From positions 6,910,001 through 6,974,000 of the forward strand of contig NZ_CP107899.1 of the NCBI RefSeq assembly GCF_036013915.1: a stretch of 64,000 nucleotides of DNA, read 5' to 3'. The position numbers and the translations under genes are program-made. The notes under the pieces are model-generated. The model saw only the letters and a list, made by a program, of their open reading frames with translations. It did no database searches and was not told the origin of the DNA. Positions 35,544-44,474 of the stretch are shown piece after piece (the stretch's first letter is position 1; each line of letters begins with the position of its first letter). The DNA is from Streptomyces sp. NBC_00464 (GTDB lineage: Bacteria > Actinomycetota > Actinomycetes > Streptomycetales > Streptomycetaceae).

Positions 35544-36464
35544 ATGACCTCACCGACCGCCCTGTGTGCCGGACGCGTCGCAGTCGTCACCGGCGCCGGC
35601 CGTGGACTCGGCCGCGCACATGCCCTGGCTCTCGCCGCCGAGGGCGCGAAAGTCGTCGTCAACGACCTGGGCGTCGGGCTCGACGGCTCCGGCTCGGGCA
35701 CCGGGCCCGCACAGCAGGTCGTGAAGGAGATCCGCGCGGCCGGGGGTGAGGCCGTCGCCCACAACGGTGACATCGCCACGTCCGAGGGCGCCGCCTCCCT
35801 CGTCGCCGTCGCGCTCGACTCCTTCGGCCGGCTCGACACACTCGTCAACAACGCCGGATTCCTCCGCGACCGGATGCTGGTCAACCTGGACGAGGACGAC
35901 TGGGACGCCGTGATGCGCGTCCATCTCAAGGGGCACTTCCTGCCGCTCAAGCACGCTGCGGCGCACTGGCGCGCCGAGGCCAAGGCAGGCCGGACGCCGG
36001 CCGCCCGGGTCGTCAACACCAGTTCCGGGGCCGGGCTGCTGGGCAGTGTCGGCCAGGGCAACTACGCGGCCGCCAAGGCCGGCATCGTCGGCCTGACCCT
36101 GGTGGCCGCCGCCGAGATGGGCCGCTACGGCGTCCAGGTCAACGCCATCGCCCCGGCCGCCCGGACCCGGATGACCGAGGCGACCTTCGCCGAGACGATG
36201 GCGGCCCCCGGGGAGGGCGCCTTCGACGCGATGGCCCCGGAGAACGTCTCGCCGCTCGTCGTCTGGCTGGGCTCCGCCGCATCCGCCGGGGTGAGCGGCC
36301 GGGTCTTCGAGACCGAGGCCGGGCGGATCACCGTGATGGAGGGCTGGCGGCCCGGCCCCACCGCCGACAAGGGTGCCCGCTGGACCCCGGCCGAGGCCGG
36401 AGCGGCGGTGACCGGTCTGCTGGCCGCGGCCGAGACCCCGCAGCCGGTGTACGGCGCCTCCTGA
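35544..36464 (+). CDS. Multifunctional-enzyme-type SDR (Rv3548c-like)
   Basis: This 306-residue SDR has TGAGRGLGRAHALALA, NNAGFLRDRMLVNL, catalytic NYAAAKAG and a C-terminal extension after the core fold, as in the protein at 10873. It is divergent from echA20 across a KstR2-type operator, so it probably belongs to the ring C/D regulon. The mycobacterial neighbours of echA20 include two SDRs, which this gene may represent. The start ATG is preceded by AAAGGA. Confidence 0.75.
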   Translation: MTSPTALCAGRVAVVTGAGRGLGRAHALALAAEGAKVVVNDLGVGLDGSGSGTGPAQQVVKEIRAAGGEAVAHNGDIATSEGAASLVAVALDSFGRLDTLVNNAGFLRDRMLVNLDEDDWDAVMRVHLKGHFLPLKHAAAHWRAEAKAGRTPAARVVNTSSGAGLLGSVGQGNYAAAKAGIVGLTLVAAAEMGRYGVQVNAIAPAARTRMTEATFAETMAAPGEGAFDAMAPENVSPLVVWLGSAASAGVSGRVFETEAGRITVMEGWRPGPTADKGARWTPAEAGAAVTGLLAAAETPQPVYGAS

Positions 36465-36476
36465 GACGCCGCGGCA

Positions 36477-36505
36477 CGGGGTGGTGACCAGTCGTCACCA
36501 CCCCG
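36477..36505. terminator. Bidirectional terminator, 12-bp stem
   Basis: CGGGGTGGTGAC and GTCACCACCCCG are perfectly complementary, with loop CAGTC, between the convergent stops at 36464 (+) and 36520 (-). Confidence 0.82.
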
Positions 36506-36519
36506 CGCAGGAAGCCTGT

Positions 36520-37011
36520 TCAGGCTCCGGCCGACTCTCCCCGTACCCCGGCCACCAGCAGCGTGGGGGACTCCGTGCGGCCGTCCAGGATCCGGTTGGT
36601 CCGGGTGACCACCTCCCACCCCGACTGCGTGCGGCGCAGCCGCCAGTGGTTGGCCGTCGCCCGGCGCACCACGTACCGCCCCGACTCGTGCACCACCATC
36701 AGCGAATGGCACACCGCCACCGCCTCGTCGCCGTCGAGCGTGATGTGCGGCGGGCCCACGACATGGGCGCAGCCCTGCCGGATCCAGCCCCGGTGCGCGG
36801 GGGAGCGGACCATCTCGCGGATCTGCTCCCGGCCGGCGAGGAAGATCTCGTCGATGTCGTACACGCCGTCCGGTGCCCAGAGGGCAGCCACCCCTTCCGC
36901 GTCGCCTCCGTCCACCAGAGGCCCGTACGAGGCCATCGTGCGCGCGATGTCGCGCTCGTCCTCCAGCAGCCCGAGCCGCGCCTCGACCGCGGCAAGCCGG
37001 TCCTCGATCAT
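36520..37011 (-). CDS. NTF2/SnoaL-like protein
   Basis: This 163-residue cone-shaped fold protein (SnoaL/ketosteroid-isomerase superfamily) has an N-terminal helix with RLAAVEARLGLLEDERDIAR, then ALWAPDGVYDIDE and a C-terminal WEVVTRTNRILDG. In a steroid cluster it might be an isomerase or a hydrolase helper, but the superfamily is broad and no catalytic pair can be fixed. It is coupled (ATGA) to the F420-type oxidoreductase. Confidence 0.65.
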   Translation of the reverse strand: MIEDRLAAVEARLGLLEDERDIARTMASYGPLVDGGDAEGVAALWAPDGVYDIDEIFLAGREQIREMVRSPAHRGWIRQGCAHVVGPPHITLDGDEAVAVCHSLMVVHESGRYVVRRATANHWRLRRTQSGWEVVTRTNRILDGRTESPTLLVAGVRGESAGA

Positions 37012-37883
37012 GCCCGGACCTCGGCGTCCACCGTGAGGCCCGCGATCGCGGCGAGGGCCTCCAGCTGTTCGGCGTAGTGACTCGCCGAACCGGCGGTCAG
37101 GGACGCGCTGACCAGCGTGGCACCGGCCTCGGACACCTTCCGCAACGCCTCGGACGTGCCGTCCGGATCGCCCGACGGATCGAGCGGGCGCCCTGCGCTC
37201 AGCACCACCTCGAAGCCCTCGGGCAGCGAGGCCGCGCCGACCATCTCGCGCAGCCGGTCGAGCGGCAGTCCGAACGGCACCCAGCCGTCGCCGTGTGCGA
37301 GCGCCCGGCGCAGCGAACGCGGTGTGCGGCCTCCGATCCACAGCGGCACCCGGTCCTGCACGGAGTGCGGCTCCACCACGAGACCCTCGTAGTCGAAGTG
37401 CGTCCCGTGGTAGGCGGGTTCGCGCCGGGACAGGGACGCGCGCAGGGCCGCGAGGGCGTCGTCGGCGATCGCACCCCGGCCTTCGAACGCGGCGCAGAGC
37501 AACTGGAACTCCTCCTCCAGACTGCCCACACCGAGGCCCAGGATGAGCCGCCCGCCCGAGACGCGGTCCAGCGTGCCGTAACGCTTCGCGATCTCCAGCG
37601 GGTGGTGGTAGCCGAGCACCAGGACCTGGGTGGCGAACCGGATCCGACGGGTCCGGGCGGCCAGGTAGCCGAAGACGGACAGCGGATCCCAGTAGGTTCC
37701 GCCACGCTGTCCGGCGATGTCCACGGGCACCGCCACATGTTCCGAACAGGTCAGATGATCGAAGCCGAGCCGGTCCGCGGCCTCGGCGACCGCCCCCAAC
37801 TCCTCGATGCCGGCGCCGCGTTCCCACGGGGAATGGACGCCGGGGACGGCCGTGACGACGGGACTGTTGATGCCGAGCCGCAT
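37008..37883 (-). CDS. LLM-class F420-dependent oxidoreductase
   Basis: This 291-residue luciferase-like TIM barrel has RLGINSPVV, FDHLTCSEHVAVP, LVLGYHHPLEIAKRYGTLD, SGGRLILGLGVGSLEEEF and VPLWIGGRT, the signature set of F420-dependent LLM oxidoreductases. It probably reduces or oxidises a ring or side-chain intermediate. Mycobacterial sterol clusters carry similar genes. It is divergent from the second KstR-like regulator; two variants of the recurrent box lie in between. Confidence 0.75.
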   Translation of the reverse strand: MRLGINSPVVTAVPGVHSPWERGAGIEELGAVAEAADRLGFDHLTCSEHVAVPVDIAGQRGGTYWDPLSVFGYLAARTRRIRFATQVLVLGYHHPLEIAKRYGTLDRVSGGRLILGLGVGSLEEEFQLLCAAFEGRGAIADDALAALRASLSRREPAYHGTHFDYEGLVVEPHSVQDRVPLWIGGRTPRSLRRALAHGDGWVPFGLPLDRLREMVGAASLPEGFEVVLSAGRPLDPSGDPDGTSEALRKVSEAGATLVSASLTAGSASHYAEQLEALAAIAGLTVDAEVRA

Positions 37884-37967
37884 GGGGGCACCTCTCTGGG
37901 GCAGAACGGGACGGGACGGAACGGAAGAGTCCATCCAAGTCCGCCGCCCCGGCCCGCGCAGGCCGCG

Positions 37968-38026
37968 TCCCGGTGGGCGGGAAGCACCCGGGACCACGGG
38001 TTCCGGCCGGGTCCCACTCAACGGAA
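37968..38026. promoter_or_regulatory. Two variant boxes in the LLM/TetR divergent region
   Basis: TCCCGGTGGGCGGGA (37968-37982) and TCCCACTCAACGGAA (38012-38026) lie 44 nt apart in the 206-nt region between the F420-type oxidoreductase and the TetR gene. Neither has a TAnnGT hexamer at 30 nt on either strand, so their role is uncertain. Confidence 0.38.
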
Positions 38027-38089
38027 CGACGCCCACCGGCCCGTGCGGCGCACGAGAACATCGGCGGCCGGCGGAAGGACGTCAGTACC

Positions 38090-38707
38090 GTGCCCCGAAC
38101 GAACTGCGAGAGAACCCCCGCGCAACCCAGCTCGGCCAAGCAGCGCCAGCGCTACGCCCGCATGCTGCGGGCCGCGGCGCACCTCGGAGCCGTACACGGC
38201 CTCGAAGGCGTGCAGATGCACGACGTGGCCCGGCGGTCCGGCGTCGCGATCGCCACCCTGTACCGCTATTTCCCGTCCAAGACCCACCTGTTCGCCGCCG
38301 TCCTCCACGACCAGGTGAGCCGCCTCGACGCCGGCGCTCCGCCGCCGTCGCCGGGCGCCGGCCCGGTGGAAGCGGTGAGCGAGCTGCTCACCGGGGCGAG
38401 CCGGCAGCTCTTCGAGCAGCCGCTGCTGGCCCTGGCGATGCTCCAGTCCAACAACGTCTCCCACGTGGGCGACGGCAGCCCGGTCCGCCGCACGGACGAG
38501 ATCCTCGTGGACCTGGTCCTGCGCACGGCGGGGGTGACCGATCCCGGCGAGCAGGACCGGCGGGTGGTCCGCATCCTTGAACAGGCCTGGTACGGACTGC
38601 TCACCACCGTTCTGTACGAGCGTTCCTCGCCCGAGGCGGCGCAGGACGGCATCCGGCTGGCCTGCCGCCTCCTCCTCGGCCCGGTCCTGGCCGGACGGCC
38701 CGCCTGA
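38090..38707 (+). CDS. TetR-family regulator, KstR-like (copy B)
   Basis: This 205-residue TetR protein starts at a GTG. Its recognition segment GVAIATLYRYFPSKTHLF is identical to that of the regulator at 11861, while the ligand domains differ strongly. The two probably bind the same or very similar DNA and sense different ligands. The preceding VQMHDVARRS corresponds to VQMQEVAKSA of copy A. KstR is the nearest family I recognise. Confidence 0.76.
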   Translation: MPRTNCERTPAQPSSAKQRQRYARMLRAAAHLGAVHGLEGVQMHDVARRSGVAIATLYRYFPSKTHLFAAVLHDQVSRLDAGAPPPSPGAGPVEAVSELLTGASRQLFEQPLLALAMLQSNNVSHVGDGSPVRRTDEILVDLVLRTAGVTDPGEQDRRVVRILEQAWYGLLTTVLYERSSPEAAQDGIRLACRLLLGPVLAGRPA

Positions 38708-38731
38708 GGGCGTGCGTGACGCCTCGCCCGC

Positions 38732-38782
38732 GTCCGGTCAGCGGGACGGCGGGTGCCCGTTGCGTGCCGGAGCTCCTACGGT
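38732..38782 (+). promoter_or_regulatory. Recurrent box (38732-38746) plus -10-like TACGGT (38777-38782)
   Basis: GTCCGGTCAGCGGGA is followed after exactly 30 nt by TACGGT, identical to the hexamer at 14321, and 81 nt later by the ATG of the 3-alpha-HSD-like gene. No -35 hexamer is visible. Confidence 0.58.
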
Positions 38783-38862
38783 GCGCGGGAGGGCGGTTTC
38801 CGCGTGTGCCGAGGGGACCGGCCCTCACGTGCCAGCAGCACCGACCCACCCGAGGAGTACTC

Positions 38863-39639
38863 ATGCCGCGCAATGTCGTCGTCACCGGATCCGGTTCCGG
38901 GATCGGTGCCGCTCTCACCACCCTGCTCCGAGCCCAGGGGGACCGTGTGATCGGCGTGGACCTCCGGGGCGGCGAGGTCGACGCCGATCTGTCCACGCCC
39001 GAAGGCCGGGGCGCTGCCGCGGCGGCGGCCGCCGAGGCGGCCGGCGGGGTCGTGGACGCGGTCGTCACCTGCGCCGGCACCTCCGTACCGGGAACCGCGA
39101 TGGTGACCGTCAACTACTTCGGCACCACCGAGTTCCTGACAGCACTGCGACCGGCCCTCGCCGCGGCCGAGCGGCCCCGGGTCGTGGCCATCGGCTCGAT
39201 CTCCGGCACCCAGCCCCACGACCCGCAGGTCGTTACCGCCTGCCTGGCCGGCGACGAGACCACGGCCGTGGAGCACGCCGAGCGGGCGGTGGCCGACGGC
39301 CGAGCCCGGCAGCTGTATCCCTCGTCCAAGGCGGCTCTCGCGCAGTGGGCGCGGCGCACCGCGGTCGCCGAGGGCTGGGCCGACGCCGGAATCCCCGTGA
39401 ACGTCGTCGCGCCCGGCGTCGTCCTCACCCCGATGAGCGCGGGACTCTTCGACGACCCGGAGATGAAGAAGGTCATGGACGCGGCGGTCCCCATGCCGCT
39501 CAACGGCTATCTGGAGCCCGAGGACGTCGCAAGGGCCGTGCTCTTCCTGGCCTCCGAGGGAAACAGCCACATCACCGGGCAGGTGGTGTACGTCGACGGG
39601 GGCGCCGAGGCGACCCTGCGCGGGCCTGCCCACTTCTGA
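38863..39639 (+). CDS. hsdA: 3-Alpha-hydroxysteroid dehydrogenase/carbonyl reductase-type SDR
   Basis: This 258-residue SDR matches the Comamonas HsdA type in several distinctive places: GVDLRGGEVDADLSTPEGR near residues 25-43, the short VTVNYFGTTEF, a long variable insertion before the active site, and LYPSSKAAL with the catalytic Tyr and Lys. The typical NNAG is CAGT. HsdA oxidises 3-alpha-hydroxyl groups of bile acids and androsterone, an entry step for 3-alpha-hydroxysteroids. GAGGAG precedes the ATG. The similarity is from memory, so a related SDR specificity remains possible. Confidence 0.7.
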   Translation: MPRNVVVTGSGSGIGAALTTLLRAQGDRVIGVDLRGGEVDADLSTPEGRGAAAAAAAEAAGGVVDAVVTCAGTSVPGTAMVTVNYFGTTEFLTALRPALAAAERPRVVAIGSISGTQPHDPQVVTACLAGDETTAVEHAERAVADGRARQLYPSSKAALAQWARRTAVAEGWADAGIPVNVVAPGVVLTPMSAGLFDDPEMKKVMDAAVPMPLNGYLEPEDVARAVLFLASEGNSHITGQVVYVDGGAEATLRGPAHF

Positions 39640-39653
39640 GCCGTACGCACGGA

Positions 39654-39680
39654 GCCCCGGCCGCGTCACGCGGCCGGGGC
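39654..39680. terminator. Bidirectional terminator, 12-bp stem
   Basis: GCCCCGGCCGCG and CGCGGCCGGGGC pair perfectly around loop TCA, between the convergent stops of the 3-alpha-HSD-like gene (39639) and the acyl-CoA ligase (39702). Confidence 0.83.
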
Positions 39681-39701
39681 ACCGTCGCCTCTCTGCGGGC
39701 G

Positions 39702-41357
39702 TCAGACACGCACCTGGTTACGGATCACCTTGCCGGTGGCATTGCGCGGCAGCTCGTCGCGCGTCAGCCGCCACTGCTTGGGCACCTTGAAGTAGGCCAG
39801 CGCGTCCGCTGCGTACTCCCGCAGCGCCTCCTCGGTGACGGCCGAGCCCGCCGCGAGGACCACGACAGCGGCGACCTCCTGGCCCAGGTCGGGATGCGGC
39901 ACCCCCATCACCAGGCACTCGCGGACGTCTGGGTGCTCGACCAGAACCGTCTCGATCTCCGCGGGGTAGACGTTCTCGCCGCCTCGGATGATCAGGTCCG
40001 AACGGCGGCTGCTGAGATACAGCCGGCCCTCGCGCAACTCACCCAGGTCCCCGGTGCACAGCCAGCGGTCCGCGCCGATGGCGCCGGCGGTGGCCTTCGG
40101 ATCGCGCCAGTAGCCCAGCATGTTGAACTGGCTGCGGACCCAGACCTCGCCCTCCTCGCCCTCGCCGAGCACCTCACCGACGGGGTCACGAATCTCCAAC
40201 TGCACACCGGTGACCGGCCGGCCGAGGGTCCCGGGAGCGGCCGCCAGCTCCTGCGCGCTCGCCGCGGCGACGCCGGTGCAGGTCTCCGTCAGCCCGTAGC
40301 TGTCCACCAGCGAGTCCTTCGCGAACGGCAGGCCCTGGCGCAGCCGCTCCTTGAACGCGGTCGACGACGGCGCGGAGGCCAGCGAGAACGAAGTCAGCGA
40401 AGACGTGTCGTAGCGGTCGGCCCCGCCGTGTTCGAGCATCCGATGGGCCATGGTCGGCACCGCGCCCCAGTTGGTGACCCGTTCGCGCTCGACCATGCCC
40501 AGGACGGCATCCACCTTGAACGAGCCCTGGTGCAGGGCGATCCGGCTGCCGGTGGCGAGCCGGGGCACGGCCAGATTGTGCAGGCTCGCGATGTGGAACA
40601 GCGGCAGCGTCAGCAGGTAGACGCGGTCCTGCGGCGACAGCGGGTCGCCGAACTCCTGGAGCAGCGCGTCGTTCATCCGGTGGTACTCGACGACGGCCAG
40701 CAGGTTGCGATGCGTGTGCACGGCCCCCTTCGGGCGGCCCGAGGTGCCCGAGGTGTAGAGGATGACCGCCGGATCGTCCTCCGCCACATCGGCTGACGGC
40801 AGCGGTGCGCCGGGGTGTGCCGTGAGGAAGCGGGCGATGTCGTCCTCCACGGACAGCACCGGCACCGCGCAGTCGGCCAGCTTCGCCCGCTGCCTGGCGT
40901 CGGCCACCACCAGCGCCGGTTCCGCGTTGTCGATGCCGTGCGCCATCTCCCGCGCCGACCACCAGGCGTTGAACCCGACCGCCACCGCACCGATCGACAC
41001 CGTGGCCCAGAACGTCTGGATCCACTCGGGGGAGTTGGCGGCGGCGATCGCCACCCGGTCGCCCTCGGCGATCCCGTACTCCTCCCGCAGCACCTGGGCC
41101 AGCGAGGCGACCTGGGCGGCGTGCCGGGCGAAGGTGATCCGCCGGTCAGCGGTGACGATGTAGTCACGGTCGCCGTGGGCGACGGAATCGTGCAGGACCT
41201 CGTGCAGGGCCCGCTGCCGGTGGGTGAACACCGGTAGACGGGCACCCAGCACATCGGCGTCGGACAGCTCGAAACGGCCGCCCGGGCCGGTGAGCCGGCC
41301 GATGATCTCGGCCGCTCCGGCGGGAGCGGCCGAGCGGTGATCCGTATCGCTGGACAT
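39702..41357 (-). CDS. Class I acyl-CoA ligase (AMP-binding)
   Basis: This 551-residue ANL ligase has [63 protein letters not shown] and the catalytic-lysine segment [11 protein letters not shown]. It could activate a fatty acid, or a steroid carboxylate such as a bile acid (as do the steroid-24-oyl-CoA ligases of rhodococci). The neighbouring 3-alpha-HSD-like gene and importer favour a steroid or bile-acid substrate, but residues cannot decide. It reads leftward from a 335-nt divergent region. Confidence 0.75.
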   Translation of the reverse strand: MSSDTDHRSAAPAGAAEIIGRLTGPGGRFELSDADVLGARLPVFTHRQRALHEVLHDSVAHGDRDYIVTADRRITFARHAAQVASLAQVLREEYGIAEGDRVAIAAANSPEWIQTFWATVSIGAVAVGFNAWWSAREMAHGIDNAEPALVVADARQRAKLADCAVPVLSVEDDIARFLTAHPGAPLPSADVAEDDPAVILYTSGTSGRPKGAVHTHRNLLAVVEYHRMNDALLQEFGDPLSPQDRVYLLTLPLFHIASLHNLAVPRLATGSRIALHQGSFKVDAVLGMVERERVTNWGAVPTMAHRMLEHGGADRYDTSSLTSFSLASAPSSTAFKERLRQGLPFAKDSLVDSYGLTETCTGVAAASAQELAAAPGTLGRPVTGVQLEIRDPVGEVLGEGEEGEVWVRSQFNMLGYWRDPKATAGAIGADRWLCTGDLGELREGRLYLSSRRSDLIIRGGENVYPAEIETVLVEHPDVRECLVMGVPHPDLGQEVAAVVVLAAGSAVTEEALREYAADALAYFKVPKQWRLTRDELPRNATGKVIRNQVRV

Positions 41358-41692
41358 CAGGTGACTCCTGGTACGTCTCGAACTCCACTGGGATCGCGGT
41401 CGAGGTCAGTGTCAGCAGGACCGGGCCCTCTTCTCATGGCTGATTCCGGTCACTGGGACACCGTGTCACGGCGGCTACCCGGCGACAACGACGGCGACAA
41501 GCGGGCAGACAAGGCCCCACCGGGCGCTCCCAGTGAGTGGGATGCGTCACGTCGGCCGGATTTCGCCGGCCATAACGTCCCCCCACCTGCTCAGGCCCCG
41601 GGCCGTATTCCCCCGGTGCCATCTGCCTTCCGGCACCCGTCTTTCCCACCTTCCGGCACCGGTCCGACCGGCCCGGGCTCATGGAGGAAGAA
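41358..41692. promoter_or_regulatory. 335-nt divergent region with two recurrent boxes
   Basis: Box 1 is 41528-41542 (TCCCAGTGAGTGGGA), with TAACGT exactly 30 nt downstream at 41573-41578, driving the binding-protein gene. Box 2 is 41444-41458 (TTCCGGTCACTGGGA). Read leftward it is TCCCAGTGACCGGAA, with GACACT at 30 nt (41413-41408), which could serve the ligase, though that -10 is weak. I see no gene or RNA structure in the rest. Confidence 0.55.
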
Positions 41693-43312
41693 ATGAAGCG
41701 AGCACCACGGCCGCAACTCCGTCTCGCCGCCACCCTGGCCGTCGCGGCGATGCTCACCTCCGCGTGCGTATCGTCCGACACCGGGAAGTCCGACGGCGCG
41801 AAGACGCAGAAGACCGAACGCGGCCGGTACACCTTCGGCCTCATCGGCAACCAGCCGGACGGCGGCGCTCCCGTCGACGGCGGCACGCTGCGCATCGCCG
41901 ACTACGCCGAGGCCCGCAGCCTCAGCCCCGCCGTCACCTATGCCACCGGGTCCTCCGGCGGCTCCGCGCTCGCCGCCGTGTACGACGTACTGATGCGGTA
42001 CGACACCGCCGCCAAGAAGTACGAGCCCCAGCTCGCCAAGTCCCTGCAGAGCAGCGACGACAAGAAGACGTGGACGCTGAAGCTCCGCGACGGGGTGAGG
42101 TTCTCCGACGGCACCCCGCTCGACGCCGACGCCGTGACCGCCTCCCTCGCCTGGTACCAGGAGAACAAGGGCGCCGACACCGCGCTGCTCGCGCCGAACC
42201 TGGCCAGGACCGAGGCGACCGACGACTCCACCGTCGTGTTCACCCTCCGCAGTCCCTGGGCGACGTTCCCCGCGATGCTCGCCCAGGCGCCCGGCATGAT
42301 CGTGGCCCCCGCCGCGTACGCCGGGAAGACGTTCAAGCCCGTCGGGGCCGGGCCCTTCGTCCTGGGCAAGTACGCCCCCCAGGAGGAGTTGATCCTCAAC
42401 GCCAACAAGAAGTACTTCAAGGGCAAGCCCCACCTCGACGCCCTCCGGTTCACCTGGCCGCAGTCCGACCGCTCCAAACTGGAGGCGCTCGACGACGGCA
42501 CCGTGGATGTGGCGCACATGCGCGGCCCCGACGTGGTCGACGAAGCCGTCAAGGCGGGCCACTTCGGCGAACTGACCCTCACCGGTCTCGGCAACGTGAT
42601 CACGGTCAACACCCGCAAGGGCCGGCCCGGCGCCGACCTGCGCGTCCGCCGGGCGATGGCCCTGGCCCTCGACCCCAAGCTCGACACCGAGCGCGCCTAC
42701 GCCGGCAAGGGCCTGCCCGGCAAGGAGATCTTCCCGCCGGAATCGCGCCTGCACTCCGACGTGAAACCCCTGGGCGTCGATCTCGACAAGGCGAAGAAGC
42801 TGCTCGACGAGGCCAAGAAGGACGGCTACGACGGCAAGATCACCTACATGGACGGCAGCGACCCCGTCGCCAGGTCCAAGGGCGTGGTCATCAAGGCCAT
42901 GCTGGAACGCGTCGGATTCACGGTCCAGCTCGACCTGGTCTCCTCCATCGCCGACCGGGTGGCCAAGACGTATGTGGAGCACGACTTCGACATCAGCCGA
43001 AGCGCCGCCAGCATCTCCGAGAACGACCCCTACCACCGGCTGCAGAGCGTCCTGAACTCCACGAGCTACGGCAATCCCGGCGCCTACGCCAACCCGAAGA
43101 TGGACGCCCTGCTGGACCGGCTCCACCGCGCGGACGGCGACGCCGAGACCCAGAAGGTCCTCGACCGGATCCAGACCCTGTTCAACGAGGACGTCCCCAT
43201 GATCAACCTCGGTGCCAGCGCCGCACTCACCGCCTGGGGCGAGAACGTGCACGGTGTCGTCCCCACCGACGAGTCCATGACGCTCTTCGGCGAGGCGTGG
43301 ATCAGCAAGTGA
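41693..43312 (+). CDS. Extracellular solute-binding lipoprotein, family 5 (Opp/Dpp type)
   Basis: This 539-residue lipoprotein has a signal peptide ending in the lipobox LTSAC, so the mature protein starts at Cys25. It has the SBP_bac_5 core: GGTLRIADYAEARSLSPAV, the segment LRDGVRFSDGTPLDADAV and the C-terminal NEDVPMINLGASAALTAW. I chose the ATG preceded by GGAGGAAG. Family 5 proteins bind peptides and also opines, nickel or bile-acid-like amphipaths. It is followed, after a 193-nt gap with its own box, by permease and ATPase genes, so it is the binding component of that importer. Confidence 0.83.
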   Translation: MKRAPRPQLRLAATLAVAAMLTSACVSSDTGKSDGAKTQKTERGRYTFGLIGNQPDGGAPVDGGTLRIADYAEARSLSPAVTYATGSSGGSALAAVYDVLMRYDTAAKKYEPQLAKSLQSSDDKKTWTLKLRDGVRFSDGTPLDADAVTASLAWYQENKGADTALLAPNLARTEATDDSTVVFTLRSPWATFPAMLAQAPGMIVAPAAYAGKTFKPVGAGPFVLGKYAPQEELILNANKKYFKGKPHLDALRFTWPQSDRSKLEALDDGTVDVAHMRGPDVVDEAVKAGHFGELTLTGLGNVITVNTRKGRPGADLRVRRAMALALDPKLDTERAYAGKGLPGKEIFPPESRLHSDVKPLGVDLDKAKKLLDEAKKDGYDGKITYMDGSDPVARSKGVVIKAMLERVGFTVQLDLVSSIADRVAKTYVEHDFDISRSAASISENDPYHRLQSVLNSTSYGNPGAYANPKMDALLDRLHRADGDAETQKVLDRIQTLFNEDVPMINLGASAALTAWGENVHGVVPTDESMTLFGEAWISK

Positions 43313-43388
43313 CCGCCGGCGGCCCGGCCTGCCCGGACGGATACAGCGAATCCGCAGCGAGCCGGGCCGCTCCCGTCGGCCGGACCGT

Positions 43389-43441
43389 TCCCGCTCACCG
43401 GGACACCGCCCTGGGCCGGGAGGCCCGCCCGCCCATAGCCT
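43389..43441 (+). promoter_or_regulatory. Recurrent box (43389-43403) with TAGCCT at 32 nt
   Basis: TCCCGCTCACCGGGA has perfect arms. A TAGCCT hexamer follows 32 nt later (43436-43441), two more than at the other sites. It lies in the gap between the binding-protein gene and the permease genes and suggests a second promoter for the transporter operon. Confidence 0.48.
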
Positions 43442-43505
43442 CACCGCACCGTGGTGCGCATCCCGTAGACCCGTGTACCGCCACCGGGCAGATCTGGAGG
43501 AACCC

Positions 43506-44474
43506 ATGAGTTTCGCTGCGCTGCGCCGACCGGCCCTCAAAGTCCTGGAACTGCTGGGCGTGCTCCTCATCGCGAGCATGGGGGTCTTCTCCCTGGTGGT
43601 CCTGCTGCCCGGTGACCCCGCCGTCGACATCCTCGGCGGCGGCCGGTCGCCCGCCGAGTACGCCGAGCTCCGCACGGAACTCGGCCTCGACCAGTCGCTG
43701 GTCACCCGCTACCTCGACTGGCTGGGCGGCGTCCTCACCGGGGACCTCGGCCAGTCCGTCGTACCGCCGCAGAGCGACGTCACCGACCGCGTCATGTCCG
43801 CCCTGCCCGTCAGCTTCGAGATCGCCGCACTCGGGCTGCTCATCGCCCTGCTGATCGCCGTGCCGCTGGCCATGTGGTCGGCGTACCGGGAGAATTCCAC
43901 CGCCGACCGGATCATCGGCGCCGGCACCTTCGGGGTGCTGTCCGTGCCCAGCTTCCTGGCCGGACTGCTGCTCATCATGCTCCTCGTCAACTCGGCGGGC
44001 TGGTTTCCGCGTTCCGAATGGATCCGGCTCGGCGACGGCGACCTGCTGGGCAATCTGCACCACGCCTTCCTGCCGGCACTGACCGTGGCCCTGGCCGAAC
44101 TCGCCATGTTCACAAGGGTGTTGCGCGGCGACCTGATCGTGACCCTGCGGGAGGACTACATCCTCGCCGCCCGCGCCAAGGGCATGAATCCGCTGCGCAT
44201 CCTGTTCACCGACGCCCTGCGCCCCTCCTCCTTCTCCCTGGTCACCCTGCTCGGCCTCAGCCTCGGCCGGCTCATCGGCAGCACCGTCGTCGTCGAGTAC
44301 CTCTTCGCGCTGCCCGGCATGGGAACCCTCGTCGTCAACGCCGCGGGGCAGGGCGACTACCCGATGGTCCAGGGCGCCGTGCTCACCATCGCCGTCATCT
44401 ACGTGGTGATCAACGCCGGCATCGACCTCTCCTACGGCTACCTCGACCCGAGGACGCGACGTGTCCATATCTGA
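43506..44474 (+). CDS. ABC transporter permease (DppB/OppB type)
   Basis: This 322-residue membrane protein has six predicted transmembrane segments. The first (LLGVLLIASMGVFSLVVLLP) is followed by a large extracytoplasmic loop. The EAA-like loop DYILAARAKGMNPLRILF contacts the ATPases. GGAGG lies 7 nt before the ATG. It overlaps the second permease by 14 nt, and the two should form a heterodimer. Confidence 0.85.
   Translation: MSFAALRRPALKVLELLGVLLIASMGVFSLVVLLPGDPAVDILGGGRSPAEYAELRTELGLDQSLVTRYLDWLGGVLTGDLGQSVVPPQSDVTDRVMSALPVSFEIAALGLLIALLIAVPLAMWSAYRENSTADRIIGAGTFGVLSVPSFLAGLLLIMLLVNSAGWFPRSEWIRLGDGDLLGNLHHAFLPALTVALAELAMFTRVLRGDLIVTLREDYILAARAKGMNPLRILFTDALRPSSFSLVTLLGLSLGRLIGSTVVVEYLFALPGMGTLVVNAAGQGDYPMVQGAVLTIAVIYVVINAGIDLSYGYLDPRTRRVHI

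Noticed and set aside
41591..43705. Minus-strand open frame of about 700 codons opposite the binding lipoprotein.
   Set aside because: The + strand protein has a signal peptide, lipobox and SBP_bac_5 core. The antisense frame is compositional.
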